Positions 41,800 through 51,214 of a DNA stretch of 64,000 bases are shown piece after piece. Position numbers and translations under genes: made by a program. The notes beneath the pieces were generated by a model. That model ran no database searches, was not told the DNA's origin, and saw only the letters and a list, made by a program, of their open reading frames with translations. The stretch comes from Chrysophaeum taylorii (Eukaryota; Sar; Pelagophyceae; Pelagomonadales; Pelagomonadaceae), in assembly GCA_029834535.1 (NCBI GenBank), contig JAQMWT010000029.1:1-64000 (forward strand), in the 5' to 3' direction. Numbering within the stretch: position 1 is the first letter of the stretch; each line of letters begins with the position of its first letter.

Positions 41800-42954
41800 T
41801 CACTTGCCCACAAGAAGCGGAGCGTCGGTTCGGAAGTGCGAGATTTGGATTTCCGGCTTGCCCTCGTCCTCGAAGTCGCCCTCGAAGCGGCGGCGGCGGA
41901 AGTAGCCGTACTTGAAGGGCGTGTAGAGCGGTCCTCCTCCTCCTCCCTCCTGATTGTTGTTGTTGCGGAGGAGCAAAGGCCTTATTTCGGCGTCGTAGGA
42001 GGGATTGTAGAAGAATGGGCACGAGTAGCGGACATGTCCCGGGTTGGATGCGAGGACGCGGTGCTCGGGGGCCTTGAACTCGTCGTTGGAGAGGACCTGG
42101 AGCATGTCGCCGCAGTTGACGGTGAGTCCGCCGGGGACGGGGTCGACGTCGATCCAGTGGGGCGGGCCGTCGCGATGGGCGTTGAAGTTCGTTTGGAGGG
42201 CCTTGACGCGCTCGTCCTGAAGGAGCAGGGTAAGGGCGCCCGCGTCGAAGTGGCGGTTCACGCCGAGGCGCAATCCCGAGAGCTCGTCGAGGCGAGTTTC
42301 CGCGTCGTCTCGGTCCGTCCTTACGCGGTCGAGGTCTTCCCGAACATTCTCGTAGCGCGTGGCCGCTGCGGAAAGCGCGGGGTACTTGTTGAGGCGCAGG
42401 AAGCTCGTGTGGTGTCGGAAGAAATCGTCGAGCGCAGTCGGCTCGAGGCCGAGCGCCCGCGCGCAGCATCCGAGGAGCTTGGCGCACACCTCGCCGCAGG
42501 CGTCGTAGTAGGCAGAAATCGCTGCGGCAAAGTCCGGGTCGTCCGCGGGCACCTGATTGTAGCCGTCCATGACGCGGTTGGCGGGATCGTCGAGCGGTCG
42601 CGACCGTTCCGGAACGTGTCCGTAGTCGTAGAGTTCCTTCAGGTCCCGCGTTTGCTTCGTGAACTCGTTGGCCGCGTAGCCGCGGGAATTCGTCGCGGTC
42701 CGCGCCAGCTTGGCCTTTTCGGTGTCGGGAAGCTCGAATAATCGGGTCATGGCCGCCTCGAACCGCGCGATGATCTCGTCGGAGATCCCATGGTTCACCA
42801 CGTTGAAGAATCCGAACGTGCGGAGCGCCTCTCCGATCTCCGCCACGTCCGCGTCGCTCGGGCACCCCTTGACAACCCGCGAGATGTCGATGCACGGCAC
42901 TTCTCCCGCCGCCGCCGCGACGACGAAGAAGAACACCGCCTGAAACATCATCAT
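41800..42954 (-). CDS. 2-oxoglutarate/Fe(II) dioxygenase (IPNS-like)
   Basis: 384 aa in the isopenicillin-N-synthase/gibberellin-oxidase-like superfamily. The N-terminal domain begins EVPCIDISRVVKG and has FGFFNVVNHGI. The core oxygenase has the iron ligands H-x-D in NRHFDAGALTLLLQD and the distal His in APEHRVLAS. The 2OG-binding R-x-S appears as VRYSCPFF. Two other blocks, HWIDVDPVPGGLTVNCGDML and FKYGYF, are typical. MMMFQAVFFFVVAAAAGEV is a signal peptide, unusual for this family, so an organellar or secretory location is possible. The substrate cannot be predicted. Confidence 0.88.
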   Translation of the reverse strand: MMMFQAVFFFVVAAAAGEVPCIDISRVVKGCPSDADVAEIGEALRTFGFFNVVNHGISDEIIARFEAAMTRLFELPDTEKAKLARTATNSRGYAANEFTKQTRDLKELYDYGHVPERSRPLDDPANRVMDGYNQVPADDPDFAAAISAYYDACGEVCAKLLGCCARALGLEPTALDDFFRHHTSFLRLNKYPALSAAATRYENVREDLDRVRTDRDDAETRLDELSGLRLGVNRHFDAGALTLLLQDERVKALQTNFNAHRDGPPHWIDVDPVPGGLTVNCGDMLQVLSNDEFKAPEHRVLASNPGHVRYSCPFFYNPSYDAEIRPLLLRNNNNQEGGGGGPLYTPFKYGYFRRRRFEGDFEDEGKPEIQISHFRTDAPLLVGK

Positions 42955-43016
42955 CCTTGCCCTCTAGGGTTATTATTAAGTATTATACAGTTTCCTAATA
43001 TAACCCTTTATTTTAT
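42955..43016. promoter_or_regulatory. 62-bp divergent promoter (2OG oxygenase / JmjC-Tudor)
   Basis: AT-rich 62-bp gap (TTATTATTAAGTATTATACAG) between start codons of two different iron/2OG oxygenase genes on opposite strands, suggesting co-expression. Confidence 0.4.
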
Positions 43017-44603
43017 TTGATGGTGATGATGGTGCTGCTTTGGTTGCTGGCCGCCGGCGCCGGGGCCTTCGTGGTTGCGCCGCCACCGCGCGCCCCCCGA
43101 TTGCTGGGCGCCACAAGTGTGGGTGAGGAGTGGGCGTCGCGCGCGAGGTTCGAGGGGCGGCGCGACGGCGACCCCGACGTCGCGGCGGCCGCCTCGTGCC
43201 GCACGGCCATGGAAGGCTTGAAACCGGCGCTCGAGGGGGTCTGGGCCTCGGGCCCTCCTCTCTTGCTGCGGGCCGGCGAGTTCGCGGGGTGGTTCGGGTT
43301 CGAGGCCCTCGAAGGCGCCTGCGGGCGCGGCGAGGTCGGGGAAGCGGGTCGAGGCGTCGTCGGCGCGGGCGGCTCGTGGCACATGCGGCGGGTCGGCGCC
43401 AAAGGCATCCCCGTGGCTTGGCCGCTCATCGACGAGTGCCTCGGCACCCACAGCACCGTTGTCCTCAACTCGGCCGACGCCCGGTGCCCGCGTCTAGCCG
43501 CCCTGAGCCTCGCGGCCCTCGACGCGTTCGGTTTGCCCGCGTGCCTCAACCTCTACGCGACCGGCGCCGGGACGCGGGTTTCGGCGCCGCCGCACGTCGA
43601 CAAACAGCGCGTCCTGGTACTCCAGACCGAGGGCGCGAAACACTGGCGCGTCTTCGCGCCCCCCGATCCCCGCGCCAAGCCGGCCTCGGATCCCCTCGCT
43701 CGAGGCAAGGGCGACGACTTCATCGCCCCGACCGAACTGGAAGAGCCTCCTCTCGTCGACGTCGTGCTGCGCCCGGGCGACGTCTTGTACGTCCCCGCGG
43801 GCTTCCCGCACACCACCGCGACGACCCTCGAGCCGTCGCTCCACCTCACCCTCGGCCTCGACACCCACGTCTGGGGCCTCGATCCCGTTTCCGCTCGACG
43901 AGGCGCGCTCCGTCGCGCCGGCTTGCCCGACAAGCTCCGGCCCGAGCTCGACCTCGAGCCGGATGTCTACTGGGGCTGCGCCCGCGGGACCCCCCCCATC
44001 GGCTGGTGGGGTACCGGCGGCCTCGCCGAATTTTTGGCGTCGGCCGCGCGTCTCATGGAGCCCGGCCGCTGGACGTCGGATTCCGAGGCTTCGGCGGCGC
44101 TCGACGCCCCCGCCGTCGCTCGACGGCTCGAGGCCCACGCGCGGACCCTCGTCGACATCCAGACCGCGCTCTACGTCGACGCCCTCTACCGCGGCGGAGG
44201 AGGAGGCCCGCGGAACGTCCCCTTCGAGGCGAGGGTGGCCGCCTACTACGCTAAAATGGAGGCCGCGCACCTCGACCTCCTCAAATGGTACGACGACGAG
44301 GGTCGAAACGACGACGCCGCGTGGCGACCGGGCGACGCCGTCCAGGCTCTGATGCAAGGGACCGACGACCAGTGGTTCGACGCGGTCGTCGTCGACGCGG
44401 CTCACCTCGACGCCACCTTCGACGTCGTCTTCTTCGACGGCGAGCTCCAGCGCGCCGTCCCCGCCGACAGGATCCGCCGACCGAGGAAAACTACCACGGG
44501 TGGGGGCGGCGTCACGAAAAAGAAAAAATCTGGCGGCTTCGCTGCCGCCCCCAAGAAAAAGCCCAAGCCCAAGTCGTCGTCGTCGTCGTCGAGGAGGCGG
44601 TAA
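43017..44603 (+). CDS. JmjC oxygenase with C-terminal Tudor-like domain, probably plastid-targeted
   Basis: 528 aa. The N-terminus MMVMMVLLWLLAAGAGAFVVAPP is a signal peptide ending in an AFVAP motif, pointing to the plastid. Residues ~100-300 resemble the ribosomal-oxygenase (MINA/NO66) type of JmjC fold. They include ATGAGTRVSAPPHVDKQRVL with the H-x-D iron ligands, EGAKHWRVF, and LRPGDVLYVPAGFPHTTATT with the distal His. Residues ~440-495 (WRPGDAVQALMQGTDDQWFD then FDVVFFDGELQRAVPADRI) have the Tudor/Agenet beta-barrel pattern. The tail is a Lys/Ser-rich region. Ribosomal-protein hydroxylation in the plastid is a reasonable guess (inference). Confidence 0.85.
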   Translation: MMVMMVLLWLLAAGAGAFVVAPPPRAPRLLGATSVGEEWASRARFEGRRDGDPDVAAAASCRTAMEGLKPALEGVWASGPPLLLRAGEFAGWFGFEALEGACGRGEVGEAGRGVVGAGGSWHMRRVGAKGIPVAWPLIDECLGTHSTVVLNSADARCPRLAALSLAALDAFGLPACLNLYATGAGTRVSAPPHVDKQRVLVLQTEGAKHWRVFAPPDPRAKPASDPLARGKGDDFIAPTELEEPPLVDVVLRPGDVLYVPAGFPHTTATTLEPSLHLTLGLDTHVWGLDPVSARRGALRRAGLPDKLRPELDLEPDVYWGCARGTPPIGWWGTGGLAEFLASAARLMEPGRWTSDSEASAALDAPAVARRLEAHARTLVDIQTALYVDALYRGGGGGPRNVPFEARVAAYYAKMEAAHLDLLKWYDDEGRNDDAAWRPGDAVQALMQGTDDQWFDAVVVDAAHLDATFDVVFFDGELQRAVPADRIRRPRKTTTGGGGVTKKKKSGGFAAAPKKKPKPKSSSSSSRRR

Positions 44604-44835
44604 TATATGACTGACGGAATGTTGCGTGTTTTACTGATGAGATGGCGCGCCGAGAGGAGGTCTCGGGACGCTCATTTTTAATTAACAAAAGTGTCGCGCG
44701 AGTAGTTGATGAGAGCTTTCTTTCTTTCTTCACGGACGGGTCGCGCCAGAAAATTCAGATCGGCGGCAGGCAGCACCATCGCGAGAAACTGACTCCCCCG
44801 ACGACGACGACGACGACAGGAGTAAGGTGTTCGGT

Positions 44836-45762
44836 TTACGACGGGCCGCAGGCGAGTCCGCGCGAGCAGGGGGCGTCCCCCCAAAGACAGGAGGCGTCGC
44901 CCCAGTGCGGGAAGGGCGAATCGCGCAGACCCCGGTCGTCGGTTTTCCCGAGGAAGCCGAGGAGGTCGGCCCAGAGGTTGGTGAGTCGCGGCGGCGGGAA
45001 GGAGATCAGCAAGAGTCGAGATTCTGGAATCGCGCAGCGGGCGAAGGCGCGGTACGCGTCCAGGAGCGCAATTACCTGCACCTCTGACGCCTGGGCGACG
45101 GGGTAGGAGCGGCCCGGGATATCGAGGGCGAGGGGAACCTGGCAGTCGGGCTTGGGGGTCTTGCAGTAGCCACCCCGGAACGTTAGTCGCTTGCGGCGCC
45201 AGGCGGACGCGTCGTAGAGACTCGTCAGCACGAATTTGGCGTTTGGCAGGCGGAAGAGGAGCTGGGTCCACTGCGTGGGGACGGGCGTGTCTGCCCAGAA
45301 CTTAAACTTTGACTTCACAAAGGCGTCGACCGTTGGAGTCGCCGCCCCGAATCGCCCGAACGAGCAATTGTCGTACGTTTTCTTGAAGTGGAGCCCCGGA
45401 ACGTCGAGAAACGCCAGAGCCACGAACAGAGACCTCGTGCCCGACGACCCGGGGCCGATCCCAATGATTGCCGGCTTGCTGCTCGGGGCCTTTTCGGCCG
45501 AAGAGGCCAAGCTTCTGAGGACGCGGAAGAGCACGACTTCGGAGAGCGCGGGATCGCCCAAAATATTCGAAAGATTCGCGGCGTATTGCTCGACGCACGC
45601 CTTGGTGGCGTTCGGTATTACGGCCGAGTTAAAGCCCGGTGTCCTGTGCGCGCGCCGTGCGCGCTCCGCGACCACCAGCGACGTCAGGAAGACGCCAAAC
45701 CACCACGGTCTCTGCTGCATCTTGCGGCGCACTGCCGATGCTGGAGTTTTCGGCAGCAGCAC
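44836..45762 (-). CDS. Sulfotransferase-like type II membrane protein
   Basis: 308 aa. A short cytosolic lead (KMQQR) precedes a membrane anchor (WWFGVFLTSLVVAERA), then a lumenal domain. AIIGIGPGSSGTRSLFVAL has the position and G-x-x-x-S/G-G-T pattern of the PAPS 5'-phosphosulfate loop. LPNAKFVLTSLYDASAWRRK matches the 3'-phosphate-binding block (F-I-L-x-x-R-D-P-x-x-W). Conserved cysteines and one N-x-S site fit a Golgi enzyme. The key arginine of R-D-P is altered (S-L-Y-D). Acceptor unknown; activity uncertain. Confidence 0.72.
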   Translation of the reverse strand: MLLPKTPASAVRRKMQQRPWWFGVFLTSLVVAERARRAHRTPGFNSAVIPNATKACVEQYAANLSNILGDPALSEVVLFRVLRSLASSAEKAPSSKPAIIGIGPGSSGTRSLFVALAFLDVPGLHFKKTYDNCSFGRFGAATPTVDAFVKSKFKFWADTPVPTQWTQLLFRLPNAKFVLTSLYDASAWRRKRLTFRGGYCKTPKPDCQVPLALDIPGRSYPVAQASEVQVIALLDAYRAFARCAIPESRLLLISFPPPRLTNLWADLLGFLGKTDDRGLRDSPFPHWGDASCLWGDAPCSRGLACGPS

Positions 45763-46012
45763 CCCTGGGATCGATCGACCCTACTAGAAACCACCGGAGC
45801 CGCTGTTACCTCCTTTCCTCACTCAGCTGTGGCCGGTCGAAGGTCATGTGGTACGACCATCTGAAAAGAAAAAAAAATGAAAGGGGGGCAGTCTCTACTA
45901 TATACTATAATGGTAAGAAGAATGAATAAAAGGGGGGTAGGAGCCTTTTGTCGTCTCGGCGGCGGCGGCGGCGGATATAGGCGGCGCGAACACCGTGATT
46001 TTTCTCACTCAA

Positions 46013-47738
46013 TCACGCGTCGGGCGGTCCCTGCTTGGGGGGTTTCGGTCCGCCGGCGGGTTTCGACCTGTAAAATAATGATGATCACACAAAACCAATC
46101 GACGACGACGACGACGACGCACATAATGATCTGGTCGACGCGAAGAACGGTGAGCGCGGCGTCGACGGCGAGGCGGATCGCGGATTCCTTGACGTAGAAG
46201 GCGTCGTAGACGGCCGGCATCTCGGGGGCGTCGCGCTTGTCGTCGACGTCGCGGAGGTCAACGCCCGCGGCATTGTCGCCCGCGTCGTGCTTGGCCTTGA
46301 GGTCGGCGAGGACGACGGTCGCGTCGAGGCCGGCGTTCTCGGCGAGGGCGCGAGGGATGACGTCGAAGGCTTGGGCAAATTTTTTGATCGCGTACTGCTC
46401 GAGGCCGAGGGAGGCGGCGCCGAAATCGTGGAGGCGCTTGGAAAGCTCGAGCTCGAAGGCGCCGGCCCCGTAGACGAGGCGGGGGTCGCGCGCGAGGGCT
46501 CGGACGGTATTTACGCCGTCGTCGACGGCGCGTTCGAGGTCGTCGAGGAGGGAGGACGTCGAGGCGCGGACGACGACGGTGGAAATTTTCGAAGAAACCG
46601 TGTCGTCCTGCTCGAAGACGGTGACGGCGCGGCCCCCGAGTTCCTTGACGTAGGCCTTGGAGGCCGAGCCGAGTTCCTCCGGGGTAGGCGCGCCGAGGCG
46701 AACGAGTCCAGATGCTCCGGTCGCGCCGCAGACGCGTCGGGTCTCAAATTTGGAGGGTGTCCTGAGGGTCATGAGCTCGTACTTTTCGAGGAAGTGGCTC
46801 GCCATTTCCGAAATGGATCCGTTCGCCACGACGACCTTGCAGCCCGCGGACGCGACGTCCTTGACGATCGTCTCGAGGGCGCGCTCCTCCGTCTTGTTGT
46901 AGTTCATGAGTTCGTCTGCCGTGCGGATGAGGACCGTGCCCTTGGTTTCCGTCTGGGCCATCTCGATCCCGCAGTTGAATACGGCGATTTTGGCATTTTC
47001 GACAGACTTGACCGAGGTTTCGGTGTCGCGCAGCAGCACCATGCCCTTGACGCACGTCGACATGGCCACGTCGCCGCCCTTTATCTTGGCCACCCGGACC
47101 TGGTCGACCTTGAAGTTTGGGTTGTCGGCGGTGGGGGTCGCCGGTGGCATGACAGACACGCTCGCCTTGGCCACCAGCTTAGCGAGCTCGGTTTCGGCGC
47201 CCTCTTGTTTGGCGCCGAGGACGGGCTCGACGATCTCGGCGAGCTCGTCGACGTCGCGGACGCTCGACACTTTGCGCGCAACGAGCTCTGGCACGATCTC
47301 CTTGCACTTGGCGTAGGCTGCCTCGAATCCGGCGACAATTTCCGACGTATGGAGTCCCGTTCGGAGGAGCTCGTCGGCGAGCTTGAGAAGCTCTCCCGCG
47401 AACGACACCACAAAATTCGTGCCGTCGCCCACTTCCGCGTGCTGCGCCTCGGCCGCCATCGAAATCATCTGCGCGGCGGGATGCACGACCTCGAGCTCCT
47501 TGACGATGGTGGCGCAGTCGCTCGACACGAGCGTTTTTCCGAGGTGGTTGATCACGAGCTTCTTCATTCCCTTGGGTCCCATCGACGACCGCACGATCGC
47601 CGCGAGCTGCTGTGTCGCGGCGATATTGCGCAGCACGGCCTCGTCCACGCCCTCGGCGAGCGTAACGCCCTCCTTCAGCATTCCTCCGAGACCCTGCGCC
47701 GTGTCGAGGTTCATCGCGCCCATTGTCTTCGCCGACAA
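46013..47738 (-). CDS. CCT8: Chaperonin CCT subunit theta
   Basis: Exons 47738-46123 and 46067-46013 (55-nt intron) give 556 aa. CCT/TRiC is the cytosolic chaperonin that folds actin and tubulin. Family blocks are GPKGMKKLVINHLGKTLVSS, the ATPase motif EVGDGTNFVVSFAGELLK, and IERAVDDG-like DDLERAVDDGVNTVRALARD. The C-terminal domain has LEQYAIKKFAQAFDVIPRAL. The spliced C-terminus VLRVDQIIM-SKPAGGPKPP is diagnostic of the theta subunit and confirms the intron. Without splicing the ORF would end in a hydrophobic artefact. The start is 38 bp from the divergent arsenite methyltransferase start. Confidence 0.93.
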
Positions 47739-47776
47739 CGCCCAAGAAGAACGATGAGGGTTCGGCTGCTGCTAGC
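47739..47776. promoter_or_regulatory. 38-bp divergent gap (CCT8 / ArsM)
   Basis: Distance between the assumed CCT8 and arsenite methyltransferase start codons. An in-frame ATG at 47723 for the plus-strand gene would even overlap CCT8 coding sequence. Confidence 0.3.
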
Positions 47777-49003
47777 ATGCCTGCTGGTGATGTCACAGCA
47801 GCAGGCTTCGAAAGAAGAACAACCAACCAACAACTCGAAACCACCTCCTCGCATCCTTTTTGGATGGAGGAGATTGAGCCCGGTGGGCTCGAGGCCTTCG
47901 TCATGAGGAGCCCGCTCGCGGCGGTGCTGGTGGCGACGGCGACAGCCGACGTCGCTAAACTTCGGGCGGCGGTGCCGTCCAAGTGCGCGCTCGCCTATCT
48001 CGACGCCTCCAAGAGGGGCGAGGGCGACTCGACCGTCTTGGAGGTGTACGCGGACGGCACCAAAATCGCGAGCTGTGGGTCGCCAGAGGAGGTGGAGGCG
48101 GCCTTTTCGCGCGCCGACGCCGAGAAGAGCGACAGCGTGCAGCAGGCCGTGCGGCGCGCCTACGCCGAGACGGCGACGGGCGGCGCGTCGGTCCTTCCCG
48201 GAAACTGCGGCGACATCGAGACGCGGCGCGGGCTCCTCGGATACTCGGACGAGTACGAACTCCACAAGGACGCGGATTTGGGGCTGGGCTGCGGAAACCC
48301 TTTGAGCGTGGCGTCCCTAAAGCCGGGCGAGATCGTGCTGGACCTCGGTTCGGGCGCGGGCGTCGATTGCTTCGCCGCCGCCAAGCAGGTTGGTCCCGCG
48401 GGCCGCGTCATAGGGGTCGACATGACCCCCGAGATGCTCGATAAGGCCCGGAAACTCGCGCGTGGCTATCCGACCGTGTCCTTCCGTCTCGGGGAAATCG
48501 AACACCTTCCGTGCGGCGACTCGGTGGTCGACTGCGTCATCTCCAATTGCGTCATTAACCTCTCCGTCGACAAGCCTCAGGTCTACCGCGAGATGGCCCG
48601 CGTCCTCAAGCCCGGAGGCCGCGTCGCCATCTCCGACGTTCTCCGCAAGGAAGAGCTTCCCGCCTCGCTCAAGAGCGAGCAGAGCTATTCATGCTGAGTC
48701 GCGGGGGCCTCGGCGGACGACGAGATGCGGACCATGTTGCAAGACGCCGGTTTCGACCAGGTAAAGATCGACATCAAACCCCAGTCCAACGAGATCATCT
48801 CGGCCTGGATGCCCGGCTCCAAAGCCGAGGAGTATGTCGCTTCTGCCTACGTCACCGCCGTCAAGCCTCTTTCGTCTCTCGACAATCCGTCGAGCGCCCC
48901 TGCGGACGACGTCTTCCGTCGCCCTTCCAGCCACCTCTCCAACGTCGAGGACGTTGCACTCGATGACAAAAAGAAGGGCAAACCTCAGAAGCCCGGCTCC
49001 TGA
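47777..49003 (+). CDS. arsM: Arsenite methyltransferase, probable selenoprotein (TGA = Sec307)
   Basis: The SAM-dependent ArsM/AS3MT family methylates arsenite. Blocks seen are GLLGYSDEYELHKDADLGLG then CGNPLSVASLKPGE, the SAM site VLDLGSGAGVDCFAAAKQVG, VIGVDMTPEMLDKAR, VISNCVINL and RVLKPGGRVAISDVL. At 48695-48697 an in-frame TGA falls where the family has its conserved arsenic-binding Cys (the E-C-L-G-G-A region): SEQSYSC-TGA-VAGASADDEM. Homology continues in the same frame to the TGA at 49003 (MLQDAGFDQVKIDIKPQSNE). No GT-AG intron can remove the codon. With Sec at 307 the product is 408 aa. Residues ~15-100 form an extra N-terminal, possibly thioredoxin-fold domain without CxxC. Start uncertain: ATGs at 47723 and 47777. 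Confidence 0.8.
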
Positions 49004-49255
49004 GGTTAGCGCCGCCGACGCCCCTACGTTCTTCGTGTGGCGCGGTCCTTAGTCTTCTTCTTCTTCTGATGATGATGATGATGCTGCTTTGGATCCGTGC
49101 TTCACGCCTGTGGCGTCGGCGGCACCCCGTCGTCGACTTTTCATCCCCCCTTCGCGCGCGCAAACAACAACAACAACCACAACAACAACCACAACAACAA
49201 CCTCAACCGCAACCACAACAACAAGCTTGCGCTTCGGCAAGACCCCACGTCATCT

Positions 49256-49307
49256 ATGACCTGCGGCCCTTCCCCCGCCCTTGATTGGGCGCCTGGTACC
49301 GCGGCGA
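49256..49307 (+). promoter_or_regulatory. Candidate SECIS element in 3' UTR of arsM
   Basis: About 250 nt after the last stop, ATGA at 49256 is followed by CCTGCGGCCCTT and a C-run in place of the AA motif at the expected ~12-nt distance. A small GCCC-TTGATT-GGGC hairpin follows, then GGTACCGCGG and GA at 49306. CTGCGG pairs with CCGCGG to make the lower helix. This is the layout of a type II SECIS with CC instead of AA. The helix has mismatches, so the call is tentative. Confidence 0.35.
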
Positions 49308-49451
49308 CCACGACGTGGCTCTCTTTCTGTTCGCAGCAGCAGCAGCAGCAGCAGCACGCGAGTTTGAGGCGCCCCCTCCCGTGTCTATCTCGTCTAGAAT
49401 CGGTCGTTCATTCGATGCCCCCCGAGAAATTCACTTGATACGTACGTACCT

Positions 49452-50132
49452 ATGGCTTGGTCGTCTCCGCTCGACTCTGATGTCGAGGCGAGCGAAGGCC
49501 TAGCGGGGCTCGTGGAGTTTGGGCTCGAAGAAATGGAGGCGTCGTTCTCGGACGATGCGGGAGCCGTGGTGCGCGTGCGGGTCGTTGGCTACCCGCGCGA
49601 CGCGGGCCAGGTCGTCGCTTGCACTGGGCAAACGTTGTGGCGCGGCGGCGACGCCCTCGCCGCGTGGTGCTGGCGATCGCGCGTGCGCGGGCGGTGCCTC
49701 GAACTAGGCGCGGGGCTCGGGCTCTGCTCGCTCGTCGCCGAGGAGTGCGGCGCGAGCGTGGTCGCGACCGACGGCGACGAACTCGCGTTGGAGCGTTTGC
49801 GGAAGAACACGCGCGACAAGCGCGTCGAGGTGCGGCAGCTACGTTGGGGTGAAGACGGGCACATCGCGGACATTTTGCGCGAGTTTGGCACCTTCGACCT
49901 CCTCCTCGGCGGCGACGTGCTGTACGACGAGCGCGCCGTCGAGCCCCTCGTCTCGACGGTCGCCGCCCTCCTCGCCCCCGGCGGCACCTTCGTCTTCTCC
50001 TTCACGCACCGCGGGGTCGACCTCGAAAAAATGACAACGGCGGCAAGGGACGCGGGCTTTTGCTTCGAGGTGGCGACCCCTCTTCCCGACTGCGTCTTGC
50101 TCTTCCGAAGAAGAAGAAGAACGTCGAGCTAA
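49452..50132 (+). CDS. METTL21-like protein lysine methyltransferase
   Basis: 226 aa, methyltransferase family 16. Motif I is CLELGAGLGLCSLVAEECGA, the post-I acid is VVATDGDE, and the family-specific DxxY motif appears as LLGGDVLYDERAVEPLV. The upstream TGQTLWRGGDALAAW block, with W at its usual place, is also diagnostic. Relatives trimethylate lysines in chaperones and elongation factors, so a cytosolic protein-lysine methyltransferase is the best call. Start chosen at MAWSSPLDSD. The stop is 10 bp from the convergent peroxidase gene's stop. Confidence 0.85.
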   Translation: MAWSSPLDSDVEASEGLAGLVEFGLEEMEASFSDDAGAVVRVRVVGYPRDAGQVVACTGQTLWRGGDALAAWCWRSRVRGRCLELGAGLGLCSLVAEECGASVVATDGDELALERLRKNTRDKRVEVRQLRWGEDGHIADILREFGTFDLLLGGDVLYDERAVEPLVSTVAALLAPGGTFVFSFTHRGVDLEKMTTAARDAGFCFEVATPLPDCVLLFRRRRRTSS

Positions 50133-50141
50133 TTATATATC

Positions 50142-51158
50142 TCAGGAGGAGGCCCATTGGGTCGGGGTAAGGCGGCCCTCGCAGCCGAGCTCCTCGAGCT
50201 TTTGGAAGGCCACGGAAAAATCCTTGAAGAAGAGGGCGTTGTCCTTGGCGTAGATCTTGGTGTACTTGAGGAATTTGGGATCGTCGCGGAGGAGGAGGTC
50301 CGAGGGAAGCATCATGAGTTTGCCCGAGGGGTCTTCGTACTGGAGGGGGCCGTCCCACTTTTTTGGTGTCCACGGAAGGTTGAGGAGGAGGCTGTAGTAG
50401 GAGTTTGTCAGGATGGTGGGCGCGGGCGTCCACGGGCCGTCGTAGCCGCTCGCGTCGGGGTGGCACCGGCCGAGGGCGTGGGCCCCGGACAACACGACGA
50501 TCTCGCGGTCGTCGAAGCCCATGCGCCCAAAAACGTCATTGCGAAGGCCTTTGGCCGTCTTTTCGGGGGTGCCGAGGTCTGCCGCGGGGAGTCGGCCGTC
50601 GGGGGTAACCGCGGACGCGGGGGCGTCGACGCGGCCCGAGGACCACGGTACGATAGGGCCCCGGGCGGCCTTGATGGCGACGACCCCCGCGAGCGTAAAG
50701 AGGTCGGCGTAGGAGATGCCAGGGTACTTGCTCTTGACCGGTTCGAGCCAGCCGACCGCTTTTGCCAATCCCGCGTTCGCGCCGTGCGCGAGTTCTTCCT
50801 CAAACCTGATCGTTCCCCCCCCAGAACCCCCATCTTTCAAAAACTTGTCGTAGGTTCCCGAGGAGTGCCATGCGAGCCGCACCAACGTCGGCCCCTTGTC
50901 GGCGTCGGTGCTGATGATGCCCTCGATATCCTTCGCCACCGCCTTGTAGTCGACGTCCGCAGCGACGGCGGGGGCTACCACCGTGCTGAGCCCGACGGCA
51001 CACGACGTGCCGAAGATAAATTTCGCGCGGCTCACCACTTCCGGCGGAGCCCTCGTCGGCGCGAGCGCACATGTCGACGCCAACAACACCAGCATTCGTC
51101 TTCCACTCTTCATCTTCTTCGGTAGTTCAACTTGAGGAGGAATCTTCGGAATAATCAA
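50142..51158 (-). CDS. Plastid/thylakoid ascorbate-peroxidase-type haem peroxidase
   Basis: 338 aa, or 323 aa from MKSGRRM at 51113. Class I haem peroxidase. The distal site is [13 protein letters not shown] (Arg, Trp, His). The proximal His lies in [20 protein letters not shown], followed by [16 protein letters not shown]. The substrate-side KLEELGCEG and [20 protein letters not shown] blocks match ascorbate and cytochrome-c peroxidases. The N-terminus [18 protein letters not shown] has an ALAP plastid motif. A second hydrophobic stretch ending AVAADVDY is consistent with a thylakoid-lumen transfer domain. It detoxifies hydrogen peroxide. Electron donor (ascorbate or cytochrome) is not decided by sequence alone. 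Confidence 0.88.
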   Translation of the reverse strand: MIIPKIPPQVELPKKMKSGRRMLVLLASTCALAPTRAPPEVVSRAKFIFGTSCAVGLSTVVAPAVAADVDYKAVAKDIEGIISTDADKGPTLVRLAWHSSGTYDKFLKDGGSGGGTIRFEEELAHGANAGLAKAVGWLEPVKSKYPGISYADLFTLAGVVAIKAARGPIVPWSSGRVDAPASAVTPDGRLPAADLGTPEKTAKGLRNDVFGRMGFDDREIVVLSGAHALGRCHPDASGYDGPWTPAPTILTNSYYSLLLNLPWTPKKWDGPLQYEDPSGKLMMLPSDLLLRDDPKFLKYTKIYAKDNALFFKDFSVAFQKLEELGCEGRLTPTQWASS

Positions 51159-51214
51159 TCAAGTCAAAACTTGAAAAGGGGGGGGGCAGTTTACAATACA
51201 GTTAAATTAATTCA

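Noticed and set aside
46287-47906. 539-codon plus-strand open frame
   Set aside because: Antisense to CCT8. Only its last part (MRVRLLLACLLVM...) looks signal-like, and it does not join to ArsM in frame.
48695-48697. TGA as the true stop of ArsM
   Set aside because: Family homology continues in the same frame for about 60 residues after it, and the codon falls on a conserved catalytic Cys.
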